From assembly GCA_010015675.1 (NCBI GenBank), contig ML976978.1, positions 891,670 to 934,747 on the forward strand: a stretch of 43,078 bases of DNA. The letters are read 5' to 3'. Below are positions 27,241 to 41,111 of this stretch, in pieces; positions within the stretch are counted from its first letter, which is position 1; each line of letters starts with the position of its first letter. The notes below the pieces were generated by a model. That model searched no databases and was not told where the DNA came from. It saw only the letters and a program-made list of their open reading frames with translations. Position numbers and translations under genes: made by a program. Origin of the DNA: Byssothecium circinans (lineage: Eukaryota > Ascomycota > Dothideomycetes > Pleosporales > Massarinaceae).

Positions 27241-28972
27241 GTGTTAATGGACTGGCGATTGTTCACTTCTACTCCCAAGCGCTAGTAAAGGCAATAGCTG
27301 TGCCTTGCCTTCTCACTTTACGCAGGCCCTGCGCGGCAGGACACGTCTAGAGACGCGAGGTAGATAATATCACGTCTGTATGTATTCGAATCGCCCCACA
27401 CACCCAGAAAAAAAAAGGGGGTTTTTTTTTTTTTTTTTGGGGGGGTTTTTTTATTTTTTAAAATGTGAACCTCCCCCCACTCCTTTCCCGGTGATAAAAG
27501 CGCCAATGAACGCTTACACGGATACTACACCAATAAAAAGGTACATCTCCGTATTCCACATCCAGATATAGTCATATATATATATATCTCGCCAGTTCCA
27601 GCGTTTGGCTATCCATCCTTTCCCTTTCTCAATCCTTGCAACCGCCCCCGCGCGATGAATACCATAACACATGCATATCCTCATCCTCAATCTACCTAAA
27701 AATGTAACATTAACCCTACTCGTTGCGACCTGTTCATGCTGTCCCGTCCTTCCCATCCCATCCACCCACCACCATCTCCGCCACCTATTTCCCGCATCCC
27801 CTGAGTTTATCTATCCCCCCCTTAGTCTCCTCCTGCGATGATTCGGGACTGGGGTTCGTCGCCTGGAATCAGGTAGGTGTTAAGTGGTGTGTAATGTACA
27901 TACATGTACATATACATATGTATAGTTACTTCCGACGCATACGTTAACGCAAAGCACAACGATTGATAACCTCCGGCGGTTCAGGCAACTGCGCAGAAGC
28001 GTCTCCGTACTTGATAGGAGTGCATTTCTCTTTCTCCTCACAAGGTAGGAGGGGGTACGGACGGATGGCGTTTCACGCGAGCAAATGCCAAGGCTAAGCC
28101 GCCCCTCCTTGCTTTGCTTTGCTTTGCTTTCGATCTGCGTCTGCATGCTCATAACCATCTATAACTATAGTAGATTAGTTGGGAAGAAATCACCGCTTTT
28201 CCATACACTCAGCACTACCGCGTTTACGTGCCTACTCCTGTACCCGGTAGTGGGTTAAAAAAATACTGGCATATATATGGCCTCATTATTAACACGACAT
28301 GGTGAATAAGAAAGTCGACCAAACGACCTACATGCTCGAATTCCTGCATTAGCACCGTCAAACATCACAATCAAAAGGCACACACCACGTAGAGCAAAAC
28401 AGCTCATTTTAACTATCTACCTGTGAAAAACCCCCGCTCCCCAAAAACCCCACCTGCACACAAAATCATGGTATTCCATCCTGAGCTCAGCAAAGCGCCC
28501 ACACTTCAAAGCACAGACCCAGGCCTGCACTCCCCGGTCCATGCTCATCCATGATAAACCATTTCACCTCGCTCTCCATCCATTCCTCCCTCACCATCCA
28601 CCGTGTGCACGCTGCGCTCCACTCCCCCCAACGCGCCAAAAAATTTGCTACTCATACAAAGAATCGAACCACAATCTCATGATCCACCCAATGCAGAGCT
28701 AGTTGTATATCGCAATTCCCGTCGCCCCTTCGCCACCTTGTACATGACACCCCAATTCCATGACCCTTTGCCGCCCTGAAAAATGGAGAGGGGAAGAGAA
28801 GACAGCGCCGGCAATGCAAAGAAAGAATGGAAGTAAAGGAAAAAACAAGTTCGTGAACCGTGAAAAGATATACATACATTCTGAAGGGACCATTTTGTCA
28901 CCCGTGTCTGGACCCGTCTTGAGGAGGAAAGACGGAGTCGATCGGTCAATGAGGGTGAGCGGAAGGTTGGGT
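27241..28972. other. gene-free stretch between convergent genes
   Basis: About 1.7 kb with 3' UTRs of the GHKL relic and Tom1. It is AT- and pyrimidine-rich, with TATATATATATAT at about 27575-27587 and a homopolymer block at 27408-27459. No gene is supported. Confidence 0.5.
27408..27459 (+). repeat. block of five long homopolymer runs
   Basis: A9, G5, T17, G7 and T7 follow each other at 27408-27452, then A and T6 to 27459. Such runs are error-prone in sequencing, so their exact lengths should not be trusted. Confidence 0.85.
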
Positions 28973-31900
28973 TTAGGCGAAGCCGAAGTACTCGCCGCCA
29001 GCCGTCATGGCCGTGTAGAGTGCCTTTTTGAGGGCTTCGTAGTCTTCGTATTCAGGGAGGTCGAGCTCTGTAATATGGTTAATCACTCAATTCAATAGCG
29101 AGGGGGCAGCAAAGGGGCGGCGCAACTTACGGTTGAAGCAAGTATGACTGCTAGGCAGACGATCCTTGCTACCATAGTCCCGATGGATATTGAACTTGCT
29201 GAACCCATTCATGCCCTCGAGCTCCTTGAATCCGTTCAGCGGCACCTTGCTCGTGCCGGTCACGAACTGAAGCAATTTCGCCTGCTCTTCCTTGTCGAAG
29301 CTACGAACAGCGCGCCAGAACCAGTGGATTTGCGGCGAGTTTTGCGTGTAATTGTGGTACTCAGTGTTCGCCTTCCAGTCCTCAATGTTGATGTCCGGAA
29401 GACCAGAGATGAGAAGCTCAAGCTCCTGTTCGCTGAAGATGGAAATGAGTTCCGCAGGAATGATGTCGTGGAAACCCCTGAGGAAGTGCTCTAGCTGCTC
29501 TTGCACGGCCCCAGTAAGGCGATGCTCAGTAACGAGGCGGACGTATTCGTGCTTGTTTTCCTCGGTGACGGGGATGTTGCGTCCATTCTCAATCAGGTCA
29601 ACGACTTCGGTCTCGCCAAATGCTTCTACATCGGTGGAGAAGGTCTCAGTGATGATGTCGGTGATGTCGTTCTCGAGCATCCAAAGAAGCGACTTATAGT
29701 ACTCCAAATCCAGAGTTTCCATGTCCTTTAGATTGACAGGCCTGCCTAGAATGCGCTTGTAGACTGCTCGACTGAAGTGACAGTCGAGAACACGGCCTTC
29801 GTAGAGTGCCTTGCCGATGATACGGCCAATAAACTTGAAGAACATTAAATGCTCCTGATTGACACCACTGAGACGATTGGGGTGGAATGTCGTACGATCG
29901 GAAGCTACTGGGATGAAGAGGGCGTAGTTCGGATCGAACATCTGGCGTGCAATGACTTGGAACCACTCTCGAGTGACACCACCAGCGTCGACACCTTCTT
30001 CACCATGGAAGCGGATGCTGAGCTTGCCGTACTTCATCTCGTCTGCAGTCTTAAAGTAGAGCGACTTGAACGAATCCATGAAGACTTGGTCACGACGGAT
30101 AGCAAGCTGAAGGGGTTGGTGTGGCTGGCGATCCGCAGTCCGCGCGTGGATCTTTCGGTTGAAGTAATTGCGTTTATTGTCAAACTCGAGAACCTTGGAG
30201 TTCCTCACTAGGAGTGAGAAAGTACCACTCATCAACTTGGGGTTCTGGCGGACGAGATCGTTGAGAATTTTCCGATGATCTTCAGTAAAGTTGAAAAACA
30301 AATTCTCCATCTTGTTCTCCGGTGGCTTCTCCGGTGGCGGGCTGCCTAAAGCAAACTCCTTCGGAAGTATCATGTTCAAAGGCGTGTCCTTGAGCGTAGT
30401 ATTCTTGCACACGACCATGAGAGTTTCGATAAGCGGGAGAAGGGTGGTGGCAATGTTGAGCATATTGCCACGCTGGCGGATAACGGTCAAGCACTCACCC
30501 AACTTGCTCCAGAGCGGCGCGAACGCAGAATCCTCGTATAAGGTGTTGAGGATGTCGTCCTTTCGGTCGTTCTCTAATGCCTCTTCTGGAACATCTGGGG
30601 CCACATTGCTCCGATCCTTCTTATCGCGATTGGGGTCGAAAAGATAGTCAAGGGCCGTAAGCGCTCGCAACAGCTTGGTTTGATCCGAGCTAGCGGGTGA
30701 GAATTTCGAAAGAGTAATGCCTTGGACATCAGTGGGAGATGTGGCATGCGCAACTTGGTTCGTCAATTCCGTGAGATCCTTCAGTGCTGATCGAGCTAGG
30801 TCTTGGGCGATGCTGAGCAGCTCCTGGCCAAAGACCTCCTTCGAGCCTGGAATCGGCGAAAGGTTGCCAATGACGTCTAACGTGCCTTGAAACACCTTGC
30901 TGTTGCACTCGCGAGCAGCTAGGATTTTAGCAACGAGACGCAGATTGCTCTCCGGGATATCTGGAGGAGTCATGGTGCGATGCTTCTTCTTCTCATCCTC
31001 TGGCTTGGGCGCATCAGGCTTGGTTGAACTGCCTTCACCCGCAGGTGTCGTGGCTTGAGCTGCGTTGGGTGCTGGCGCGGTTGTCATCTCCGCATATTCG
31101 CTCTGCTGCTGGGCGCTGGGCGCAGGCTGTTCCGTTACAGGCGCCGCTGTATTCGGCGCTGTCTCTTGCGTAGCGCCTTCATTCTTCTTCGCATCAGTGG
31201 CAGCCTTTTCTTCGTTCTTCTTAATGACTGGCAATGGGGTCGTGATGACCTTGAGAAGCATAGTCAGCTGCTCCATGATTGAAGAACTCTCGATGATCAA
31301 CTTTCGATCCAAGAGACTCAGAAGGGCGTTGATGGGATACTTGGTCGCCTTCGTCTCCTTTGCTTTGCCTTTGCGATTGCCGCGCCCCTTGAACCCCACA
31401 GCAGTTTCATGTTCTGATAGAAAGAATGACCACACAGCTGGGTTCTTGTCTGTAAGCTGTGTCAAGGTGTTCAGACATTGTTGAACAACCATGAGTGGCG
31501 ACACCTCAGAGTTGATAGAAAGAGCACCATTCTTCCGTGAAAGCTTCGGCGTCTTATCAGAGGGCTGCTGGACTTGCTTTGCTCGCAACGAAAGCTGAGC
31601 AAAGCTTCGCTCGACGGCGTTGACATCAGCGCTGCCATCTTGCAATATTGACAGAAGTATGCTAATGACTTCGGCGCGGTTCTGGCGATTCTCGCAAACG
31701 TATCGGAGGATTTGAGTCAGGCTAGCTTTTGCACTACCCTGTTGAGGTATGAACATGAGGCGGAGCAGAGTAGCGACTCCAGCCTTGTCCAGCATCTGAA
31801 CGCAGGGACGAGCCTTCCTCTTCTGAGTCGGATCGTCTTGTAGGGCACGGCGGTCAGTTCGATGGCGGTAACCGGAAGGAAGATAGTCGAACTGGTTAAG

Positions 31901-34900
31901 TCGACGGTCCCCTCCTAGTGCTCGTGCCTCTGCAGAAATCTCCGGGGGCAACTGGCGCAGTACTTCTTCGTCTTGGTCCATGAGAACAGCCTGTCGAAGC
32001 TCGGGATCGAGCGATGCCAAGAAGCTTGCCGTGTCGATCTCCTCTGGTTGTGGTGGTCCGTTGCTAGCGGTCTGAGCACGACGACGCTGTTCTTCGCGTT
32101 GACTACGTCGGCGTTCTTGAGCTTCATGCTGTAGCAGCTCCTGTCGAATCTCCGGAGGCAGAGCGGCCAAGAATTGCTCATCGATCCCGGTATCCCCAGC
32201 CTGTTGCTGTCCCGACTCTCGATTACTGGCAGCCTCTCCAGTCTGTGCTGTTGCACGTTGTTGCTCGGCATTCAATGCGCGCCGTTCCGCAATCTGTTGC
32301 ATCAACACTTCCTCGCGGAATTCTTCTGGAAGTTCCTCCAGGTAGTCCAAGTCAATACCCAAATCGGTGATGTCGTATTCTTGGCCACGGAGTGTGGTCG
32401 TAACGCGTGGTCTAGGCTCCGAAGGCTCTGCAGGCTCTGCTGGTGCCGGCTGTTCGCCTGCAGTCTCGGTGGACTCTACACCTTCCATTGCCTGGACGTC
32501 TGATGTAGCGACGGTTCCCGTGTCCCCCTCGGCCTCGCTAGGCTGAGATTGTTCTGCAGCTTGGGCAGCAGCAGCAGTAGCCGCCGCGGCGGCCTCGCGT
32601 TCTTGACGCTCACGGTCTTCGCGCTCTTTCTTCTCCTTGGCCTCGCGCTTTTCACGTTCTTCCTTCTCTTTACGTTCTTGATCTTCCTTAAGCTTGCGAG
32701 CAGCTTCGGCCTCCCTCTCTGCTTGTCGCTTTTTGGCTGCCTCCAGTGCTGGAGGCACCATCACTTTGAGGATCGAACTCAGCACGCGCTGACTCTTCTC
32801 AGCTGCAGCGTTGCCGTACAGCATACGCGCTTCTTCCTGCCAACGCTGATTGGTGTATGCCTTCAAAAACGAGACTGCTGACTGCGGGTCCTCGCGAGAT
32901 CGAGACAAGGGACTCTCTCGGATGCGAGGATTGCGGTGTGCACCCGTGTCGAGTAGCGGAGGTAGACCTAAGGGCATGTTGTTACCTCCGAACGAGAGAT
33001 GGACGGCTCCACCCTGGGGGCCTAGCTGGCCTTGACTCATCGCGTTGAGAAGGTTGCTGATGAAAGACACAGGACTGTCGGAAGTGAACAGGCGAGGTCC
33101 ACGGGCTTCGATTGCATGAACCCAATCACTCATGCCATGTTGACCAGCAAAGGGGTCATTGCGACCTCCAGATCGACCAGATCGCTGCAGCAAAGGATTG
33201 ACGCCGTCATCGTTCATACGAGGACCGCCACCAGGTCGATGTGAACGATATGCGGGTACCAAGATCCTATTGTCAGGACCTCCAGGGAACATCCAGGGGC
33301 TGAGGCGATGGGTTTGACGAACTGCCGGCGGTGCAGCGTCGTCCCAACCCCACCCTCCTATGTCCATGTCGCCGTCCTCATCATCCATACCGGGATCGTA
33401 GACGATGTCCTCTTCGTCGTACTCTTCCTCATCCTCATCCTCTTCGTCTACTTCAAGTTAGTAAATTAATCGTACACTGTTCATGAACACGTACCTTCTT
33501 CCTCCTGTGCTTCCGCATCGATGAAATCGCGCTGAAGTTGTTCGAGCATCTGTTGCGGTTGCTGGTCAAGCACAAAGCCGAGGTCGCCAGGGGCCATGTT
33601 CATGTTCAGGTCTCCGGCTCCGGCTCCAGGGTAATCGACATCATCGGCGCTCCAGCTGTCTTCGCGATCGTCGGCAAGACTGGCATTTTCGTCGTCTCCC
33701 GTAATTTCTTCCAAATCCTCCAGACCATCCATCTCCTCATCATCGTCTTCATCATCGTCCTCCTCGTCCTCGTCCTCGTCGTCTTCATCACCCTCCTCGT
33801 CTTCATTGGGAGAATCGTCATCCGAGTTCATTTGGTCGATGTCTTCGTCGAGCTCAATCTCAACATCAACGTCACCTGGTAGACCTTCGATGGGTCCCAT
33901 ATCACCAAGCTCCATCTCCATCTCTTCGTCCTCGGAGACTACTTCGTCATTGTCACCAATCTCTTCATCAAACTCCATATCGTCGGCGAAAGCCTCATCA
34001 TACATCTCCATCTCCTCATCTTCCCCATCGTCGGAGCCTTCAGTCTCAGACTCGTTGTTGGGTTCGAACATGCCCAAAGTCGAATTGCGGAACAAATCTG
34101 GTGTCTCTTCGCGGGAGGTCTCCATGAGGTCATCGTCAGACGCTGAGGATATTTCATACTCATCTATGGATTCCGGTGTAGAAGATGTATCGTAACGTGT
34201 GCTGAGGTCCATGGCCACGAAGCACAGCCATTTCAGAGGCTTCAGGATGTATTTGACAACGCGCTTGGCGTTCGGGAAATTGAGATCGATGTCGGCAATA
34301 GCAGTAGTCAAGACACTCACACAGTTCTTCTCATACATGATCTTGGCCATCTGCTTGAGAGTGGGAGTGAGTTCAGAATTCTGCGTCAGCATCTCCCCAT
34401 TAGGACGCTGCGATACCATTCTAGAGAAGATGTCGGCGATTCCCAACAGACGAGAATATTTCATATCAAGGGGTTCATCGGAGGCACTAGCATCTTTGAA
34501 GGCTTTGAGCGAATGCTCTAGGACAAATTTGCGAACGAACAAAAGATCCATCTCGGTCTCGACGTAGGGCGAGGGTTGGTTCGGCTTGGAGGCTCCATGT
34601 TCGCCGGTCTTTGCGCATAGAGAAACGATGACGTCGATTGCGCAGCCGGATGTTGCAAGCTTCTTCTTAAATACTATGTCACCGTCGTGGTTCAAACTAC
34701 CCACAGGAACTAGTGTGTTGAGAAGGTAGTTCAACACGCCAGAGCGTGGCTTCGATGGAGTGGTAGCTTGCGGATCAGCTCGCCTGGAGAAGTTGATGAA
34801 TTCAATCTTCGTACGGTTGTAGCTCTGGAGTAACTCGGCCAAGCACTTGAGAATGAAGCATCGGTAAATGTAGATAGGATGAGCATCGGCTTTGAAGTCG

Positions 34901-37900
34901 GCTTTCTCGGTTTTTGGCACTTCGGCGGCAGGAGTGCCGGCTGCTGTCGACGATCCAGAAGCGGACTGTTGGTCACCTTGCGGCTCATCGGTTTTCTCCA
35001 AAGACTTTGGCGCTTCTGGTTTGTCGTCAATCTCCTTGTAAGCGAGCAATTCACACAAGAGGTAATGAATGGCCCCATCTGTATTCTCGACCACGGGAAC
35101 CTTTAGGTCTGACGTCTTCGTTCGCTCCAGGACAGGCTGCTTGACGGGCTCGCTCGTCTCTTTGGGGCGATCGCTCTCGGACATACCAGATGATGCACCT
35201 TCGTCGGTGGGTACAGGGGCATCAGGATCGGTAGGTGCTTCCGCCTTCTTGAGCATCAAGGTTTGAGGACGCTGATTGGGATCAAAACGGGCAAGTTGCA
35301 GCTTTTCGTTTGTAACCTCCACAAAGATTTCGGGCGCGCGAATAACCATGTAGTACATCTGCCGTGCATAGTTTGCTGTGTCAGTCTGCCTGCGGTCGCG
35401 CGATTCAAACATGGACTGGATCTCGCTGCGCATAATTTGTCGGATCATGGCCTCATCCTCTATGATATGGCGTAGCACAATCATGAAAGCGCTCCTGAGG
35501 CTCTCATTAGTGATGCCAGCAAGCTGCCTAACCATCAAAAACAGTCGCTGTATGTTGCGCTTCTCTGCCAAACGCAACGCAATCTTGCGAGTGCGCGTGA
35601 GCATGACCAAGATTCGCGTTACGGATAGAGCCAAAGATTCGTCCTTGCCGATCCGTGGTAGGACTTCCACGAGCGCATCAAAAAGCTGATTCTTCTCGTC
35701 TAGGCTGATAATGGGCTCTGGAAGATCTTCTACCGACGTCTCTTCCTGGGAGTCGCTCGATGGTGGGGTCCATGCTATCTGGTGAGGGAGCTGATCCTCG
35801 GCAAGTAATCGCTCAATAATGACGAGAATCTGCCCGATCCATGGTGATGATTCCTCTGCGGACTGATCAGGAAATATCTTGATAAAGCCGAGGAATGTCG
35901 TCAGGTTCTCTTTGAGCTCATCAACGACAGCATCATAAAACTCCTTGTCCTGTATGATGAGGGCGAGAAGATGCGCAGATGCGGCAATCTTCTTGCCTTG
36001 AGCGCGGAAGTCATCTCCTGTCTGGAGTGATATGAGTGAATGTACCAAGGTGGATCCGATTTCTCCCCGCATGGAAGCCGGGTCTGTTGCCTTTGCGACG
36101 GCGGCGGAAACCAGATCAGCTAGCTCGAAAGTGACTCCATCATGAGAATTTAGGATATCTAGAGAACGACCAACGAGTTGTTCCCTTATGCTAGCACGCT
36201 CCTTGTCAAGATCATCAATTGCGACAGGCTCCGCAAGGTTTCCAGTCGCCGTCCTCTTCTGATACGCCAGTCCATCCTGAATCGATCCAGAGGGCTCCAG
36301 AGCAGGTTGAGCGTCGGGTACAGGCGTATCTACCGAAGCCTCGGGTGTGTCTTGTGCGGCATCGGCATCTCCCATCTCAACAGAATGCGAATCATGAGTT
36401 TCTGAATCCTCACCATCGCCGGTACCGTCACCACTAGATACACTGATGTCGTCCGAGTGTTCCGGGACGATGACTTCTGCGCGGCTTGCTGAGGCAGTAG
36501 GTGGACCACGAGCGTTGATCTCGTACTGTGGGATCGGGTTTCGCGAAGCACGAATGTCATGGACTTGGTTGTGGCAGTATTCTCGAGCAGAGTTCATGAT
36601 ATCATTGCAGCGGAAAAGAGCCTCCTCCGCAAGGCTCTCTTCAAAAGACGATTCTTTGAGACGCTCCAAGTGCTCGGGATGGCGCGGGGCCCACGGCTTG
36701 ATGATGGGTTTGTTGCGCTTGGGAATCTTGTCGACGGTCTTGTATGCGCCACTCTCGCCGTCACCGTCCAGAATTGTCTTCAGGATGTTGATGGAGGTTT
36801 TGACAATCGAGGTGGTCGCCTTATCAATTAGATCCGAGTCCCAGATCTTCCGCACCGGACTCGTCACGGCATAGCGCAGCTCTACGATGAATTGAGGGGC
36901 AGTGAAATAATCAGGACGCTCGCGTTCTCGATTAGGCTGTGAGTGTAATGTGGTCGTCTGGCTTGCTTCGGTGATGGTCTTCGCATTGATGATCTGGGCG
37001 TACAACGCTAGTACAATCTTGACTCCACCAAGAGACAGATTCAAAAGCCGCTGCGACTCTTCGGAGGGATTGTCACCTTGGGTTCGGACCACTGCTTCGG
37101 CGGTGTCGTGGAAGGTGTCGAGAATATCCGCCAAAATTGCCATACCGCCCAAGTTGTAAAATGAAACGAGGACTAAAGTCAAAGTCTGAGGGCTCACACG
37201 ATCCATGGCGCTGTCGATCAACAGCTGCGAAAGTGAAGTAAGAATAACGATCCAGTAGGCGTAACGGTCTTCTGAGGATTCGGCAGCCTTGGGTGCTTCA
37301 AAGTTCAGCTGGTCAATAGCTGCCTGTGCTAGCTGGTCACCAACGATAACGGCGCACTGTTTTTGGTACGTATCCAGACTACGGCGTAGCAAAATCAGCT
37401 TGCCTAGGCTCTGACAGAATGGTGCGATGCCGGTGGGTATCTTGCTGAGAAGATAGCGCAGGATTTGTGTGTTCTTGAAACGTGCACTATGCTGACTAGG
37501 AGCGGGACTGTCATCTGGAGAGGCATTCGCGTCATCGGAATTGGCAGTTCCTGACGATTCAGCTGGACCCGAAGAAAAGGCTGACGGCCGGTCACCAAGA
37601 TGGAAAACACTGTCTGCTTCGATGGCACCGAAACCAGAGCTCTTGATGCGTGTCTCCTTCTCCCACTCTGTAGGCATATTCTTCTGCAAGAGAATCTCCT
37701 CCCACACGCAACTTCGATGCAAGCGACCCAGGCTATCGACAGCCCTCGCATACAGGTCCGCAAGATTAACTTGGCTGGCAAAGTTATGGCCAGTCCGCGA
37801 GTTGTACATCTGGCCCTGGAAAGTTGTCGTTAATGCTGCAACCAGTGTATGCACCACGAGCAGTGATTTGACGTAGTCCGTCCCACGCGCGATCACATCC

Positions 37901-40900
37901 GGCTCTTGCTCCGCCTGGAGTGACGATGGTTCAGAGCTGGCGTTCGTGAACTGACCGAAGAATGCAGTACCACCTTGGTAAGGGTGGCGCATCAATGGCT
38001 CGAGCCGGTCAAGAGCTTGTTGAATCCGCTTGAGTATTGCAGGCACAGCAATGTGTGGTTTCTGTTCAACGAGCACTTGGACGACGCGTGAAAACTCTTC
38101 GCTTGTTGTGCGCGTTTCATTGAACCGAGCATCAAGACAGGGCAGAGTTGCGAGGTCCAGTATGGATTCGACACCGTCTGCTTCAATGTAGGCAGAGCAC
38201 ATGGTGTGGTTCGTGAAGAAGCCCCCAAGGAAGCGACACACGACGCTTATGAATTGATTTGTGGTTGGGCCGTCCGTGCCATCTTCGGATTCGATGACTT
38301 CTTGAAGGGTGACAGATTCAACTGCATCCTTCATCTGTACGTCACCCTCGGTGCTGCTGGATTGTGACAGTTCCTTGTGGACAAACCCCTCCGGACCAGC
38401 AAGCGCCAGGCGGCCACCGCAGACTTGAATCTTGCCATCTTTACCTTCGTAATACAGCTTAGCTCCAGCGCCATCTTTCGCAGCCTTATCGAAACATATC
38501 CGGACGACCCGGGCAACCATTTCGCTTAAGGATGTTATAACCACATTCTTCAATGCCGGGTGGTGCCGAACCAGCTCGTCGAAGGAGTTGCCAATCATAG
38601 TCGCGATTTCGGGATCCTGATCCAGCGCCTTAACATGCGCTGGGCTCTCAAAAATCTCAAAAAAGCGCTTAAGAGCCGAAGACTGCTGAAAGAGCTTCAT
38701 ACCAGCTTCGGCTAGACAAATAGCACCGAATGCAGGCGGAATAGTCGAAATGGCCTCAGCCACGGGAAGGATACCCGAAGATAATCGCGTGGTGGAAACG
38801 CGCGGCGGATATACACGAGGGGTGTGTGTCGATGAATTCTGATCGGCAGAGGCTGCGTTGTCGCTGGCTGGATCTGTGGATGATTCTGATATCTTCTCAC
38901 CCGCTACCGTCTCCAGCAGTGCAGTGCTCAGACCAGCGTCATTAATTACCGAGTAGCTTGTCGGCTCGTTGTGGATGAAAGTGGTCAGAATGTTCACAGC
39001 CATGCTCCAAACAGTCGACCCGAACAGGTTGGCATTTGACAGAACATGTCCAAGTCCGTATTGAAGGGGGGTCGAATCGATGAGGTTCCGCATCTGCCGA
39101 TCGAAATTGCCTCCTCCCGTGTGAGACATCATGTGGTTCATAAACTTGAACAACCAACGTAGACTCTGTTGGTGGTAAAAGGGAATTTGATAATCGGTTA
39201 GCTGGGTCTTGTACTCTTTCGGCATCCCTTTGCCATCCGCCCAAAGCTCATGGGACGCGATAACTTCGTCGTGCACCAGTTCGGAGATGATATCAAGTCC
39301 TTTGGCGTCCACCAAAGATTGGAATGCCTCGCGCAAGTTGTACACAAAGGTGTCGAGGAAGTTGAGGATCTTTGGGTAATTACGTTCCGCTTTGCTCGTT
39401 CGCAGTTTCAACACTTGGACCAAAATCGAGAGGAGGCCAGCAGAGACCATGCCATCTCCAGTGCGTTGTTGGGAAGTTGGAAGAGTGTTCAACAACGAGA
39501 AAAGTGCCTCGCGCCACTCCTCCTCTTCGATATCCGTTTCCTCGCCATCCTCAACCGCAAGGCTCATGACCAGCTTACGGACAACGTAGAAGAGAACGCC
39601 GTGGTTGACGTTGACGTTCAGCGAGGTGCAGATGTCCCCGGCTTTGGATTTGTGCTTGGCAAGGGCTTCCAGTGTGGCAATAGCAAACGTCTGCAGTTCC
39701 ATGGAAATACCTTCCTGGCCGCTGCTCGGAGGGTGCACAAGCTCAGCCAGCTGGTACGCCCACTGAAGGCGGCGTGGCTCTTCGGCATCTTGCTGACCGA
39801 TGCGCGATTGAAAGTCCTTGTCGCCATGAACGTAGGCCAGGTTAGCAATGGAAAGCAAGCGGATGGCAACGACTTCCTCGCGGCCTGCATGTCCACTGAC
39901 CACCGTATTGGCGACGCGGATCTTGTGGAGTAGTTCATAGTGCACACTCTCGGGCAGGTCTACGAGGCTCTGCTTCAAAAGCTGGTGAACATCAGACTTG
40001 GCTAGGGTGTCGGCAGATAGCTCGAACGATATAGGACCCGTAGTACGAGTTCCTCCAAGATCGCCAGGCGTGAAACCGGGAGTGACGGGAGAGTCCGTGG
40101 ACGATGCCGCATGTGTTTGCCGCGGCGTCTGCTGAGGGCCCAGGTTCGATGTTCGTCGAGCTGGTGTTGGGGTGGCGGGTGCGTCTGTAGGTGCGGGTTT
40201 GTTCTCCTCCGTCGTCGAGGTTGACTCATAGTACGATATCGAGACACCACCAAGCTCTTTCTTCACAGACGGCTCTGAAAGCGCGAACAGACCAACCATA
40301 TCCGCCGGGCTGAATCGGTCGTGTTCGCCGTGACAATCGCCTTGCGCCTTGTCTTTTCCTTTAGCAGCGGGCGAGGCAAACAAGGGGTTTGGGGCCGACG
40401 GGCCTTTTGGGAGAGGTCCAGCGAGTTTCTGAACCTTGTCGAGGTTGATGTTGTAGTGGCTAGCGAGCAGAGTCGGGTGCAGCGACGCTGGTGCGAGCCG
40501 CGTGCGGGCGGCATGATAGCGCTGTGACAGGCGGAGGGTCAGGCGAAGAGTGGCCTTGAGCAGGGAGATGGATGTGGTGTTGAGAAGCTTGTCCAGATGA
40601 CCACTACTCGAGTACAGGCTCCGGTTGCCACAGTTTTCTAGTAGTATGCGGGTGAAGTTGAGTATCTGCTCGATGAGTACCCGGTCGGCGTCCTCGGACA
40701 TGTGCAGGCTGTCGAGAACATCGGCAGTGACGGGCTCGGAGGGTGCATCCTCGTCGCCGTCGCCATCGCCATCGCCTTTGAGCAGCAAGCGCCGCTCAAA
40801 CGGCTGCGTCTGCGGGCCATCTACCAGGCCATACTCTTGCGTGAACAACTCTAGTATACGGTCGAAGCGGTTCAGCACCGGTATCCAATGGTACGTGTCG

Positions 40901-41111
40901 CCGCGGGGAAAGGGCCAAAGTTTGGGGAAAGCTTGGAGGTGTCCGGGCAGCTGGTGCAGCGGTAGAAACTCGATCGCCTTGGCAAAGCCTGCTATCATCG
41001 GAGACTGGGGCTGGCTGTTAGCGAAGGCAAATTGCAGGTGGGTGCTTGACGTGATTTATGACTTACCAGAGTCGCCTCATGCCTCGACGTAGCCTGCTTC
41101 TTGATCTTCAT
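28973..41111 (-). CDS. TOM1: Tom1/HUWE1-type HECT E3 ubiquitin-protein ligase
   Basis: CDS of four exons read leftwards: 41111-41067, 41004-33495, 33450-29131, 29067-28973; 11,970 nt, 3989 aa. The N-terminus, MKIKKQATSRHEATLSP, and the PLHQLPGHL stretch match fungal Tom1 starts, followed by the long helical DUF908/DUF913 armadillo-like region. A very acidic stretch covers about residues 2290-2560. A Glu/Arg/Lys coiled region follows, then three ubiquitin-binding motifs: LDYLEELPEEFREEVLMQQ (about 2885), FLAALPPEIRQELLQHE (about 2945) and FLASLDPELRQAVLMDQ (about 2995). The HECT domain runs from about 3606 to the end, with catalytic Cys 3956 in SSHTCFNQLDLPEYE and the required C-terminal YFGFA. 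All introns are 44-63 bp. Known roles of Tom1 are ubiquitination of excess histones and ribosomal proteins and mRNA export; nuclear action is likely. Confidence 0.95.
29068..29130 (-). other. last intron of TOM1, directly after the catalytic cysteine
   Basis: 63 bp, GTAAGT ... CATATTACAG. If retained, the protein reads HTCFNRKLRRPF and stops, losing the last 30 family residues including the terminal FGFA. Confidence 0.9.

Noticed and set aside
27033..27278. Minus-strand 81-codon ORF with a serine run
   Set aside because: The serine run is the reverse of the Asp/Glu-rich tail of the GHKL relic.
28640..28700. tRNA-like B box (GGTTCGATTC on the minus strand) with a possible 6-bp ATACAA/TTGTAT pairing
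   Set aside because: The T-arm stem does not pair and the whole span is only about 57 bases, so no cloverleaf can be drawn.
33560..34160. Separate small gene on the plus strand within the TOM1 acidic region
   Set aside because: Ser/Leu/Ile-rich mirror of the Asp/Glu codon runs of TOM1; the TOM1 frame is continuous and intron-supported.
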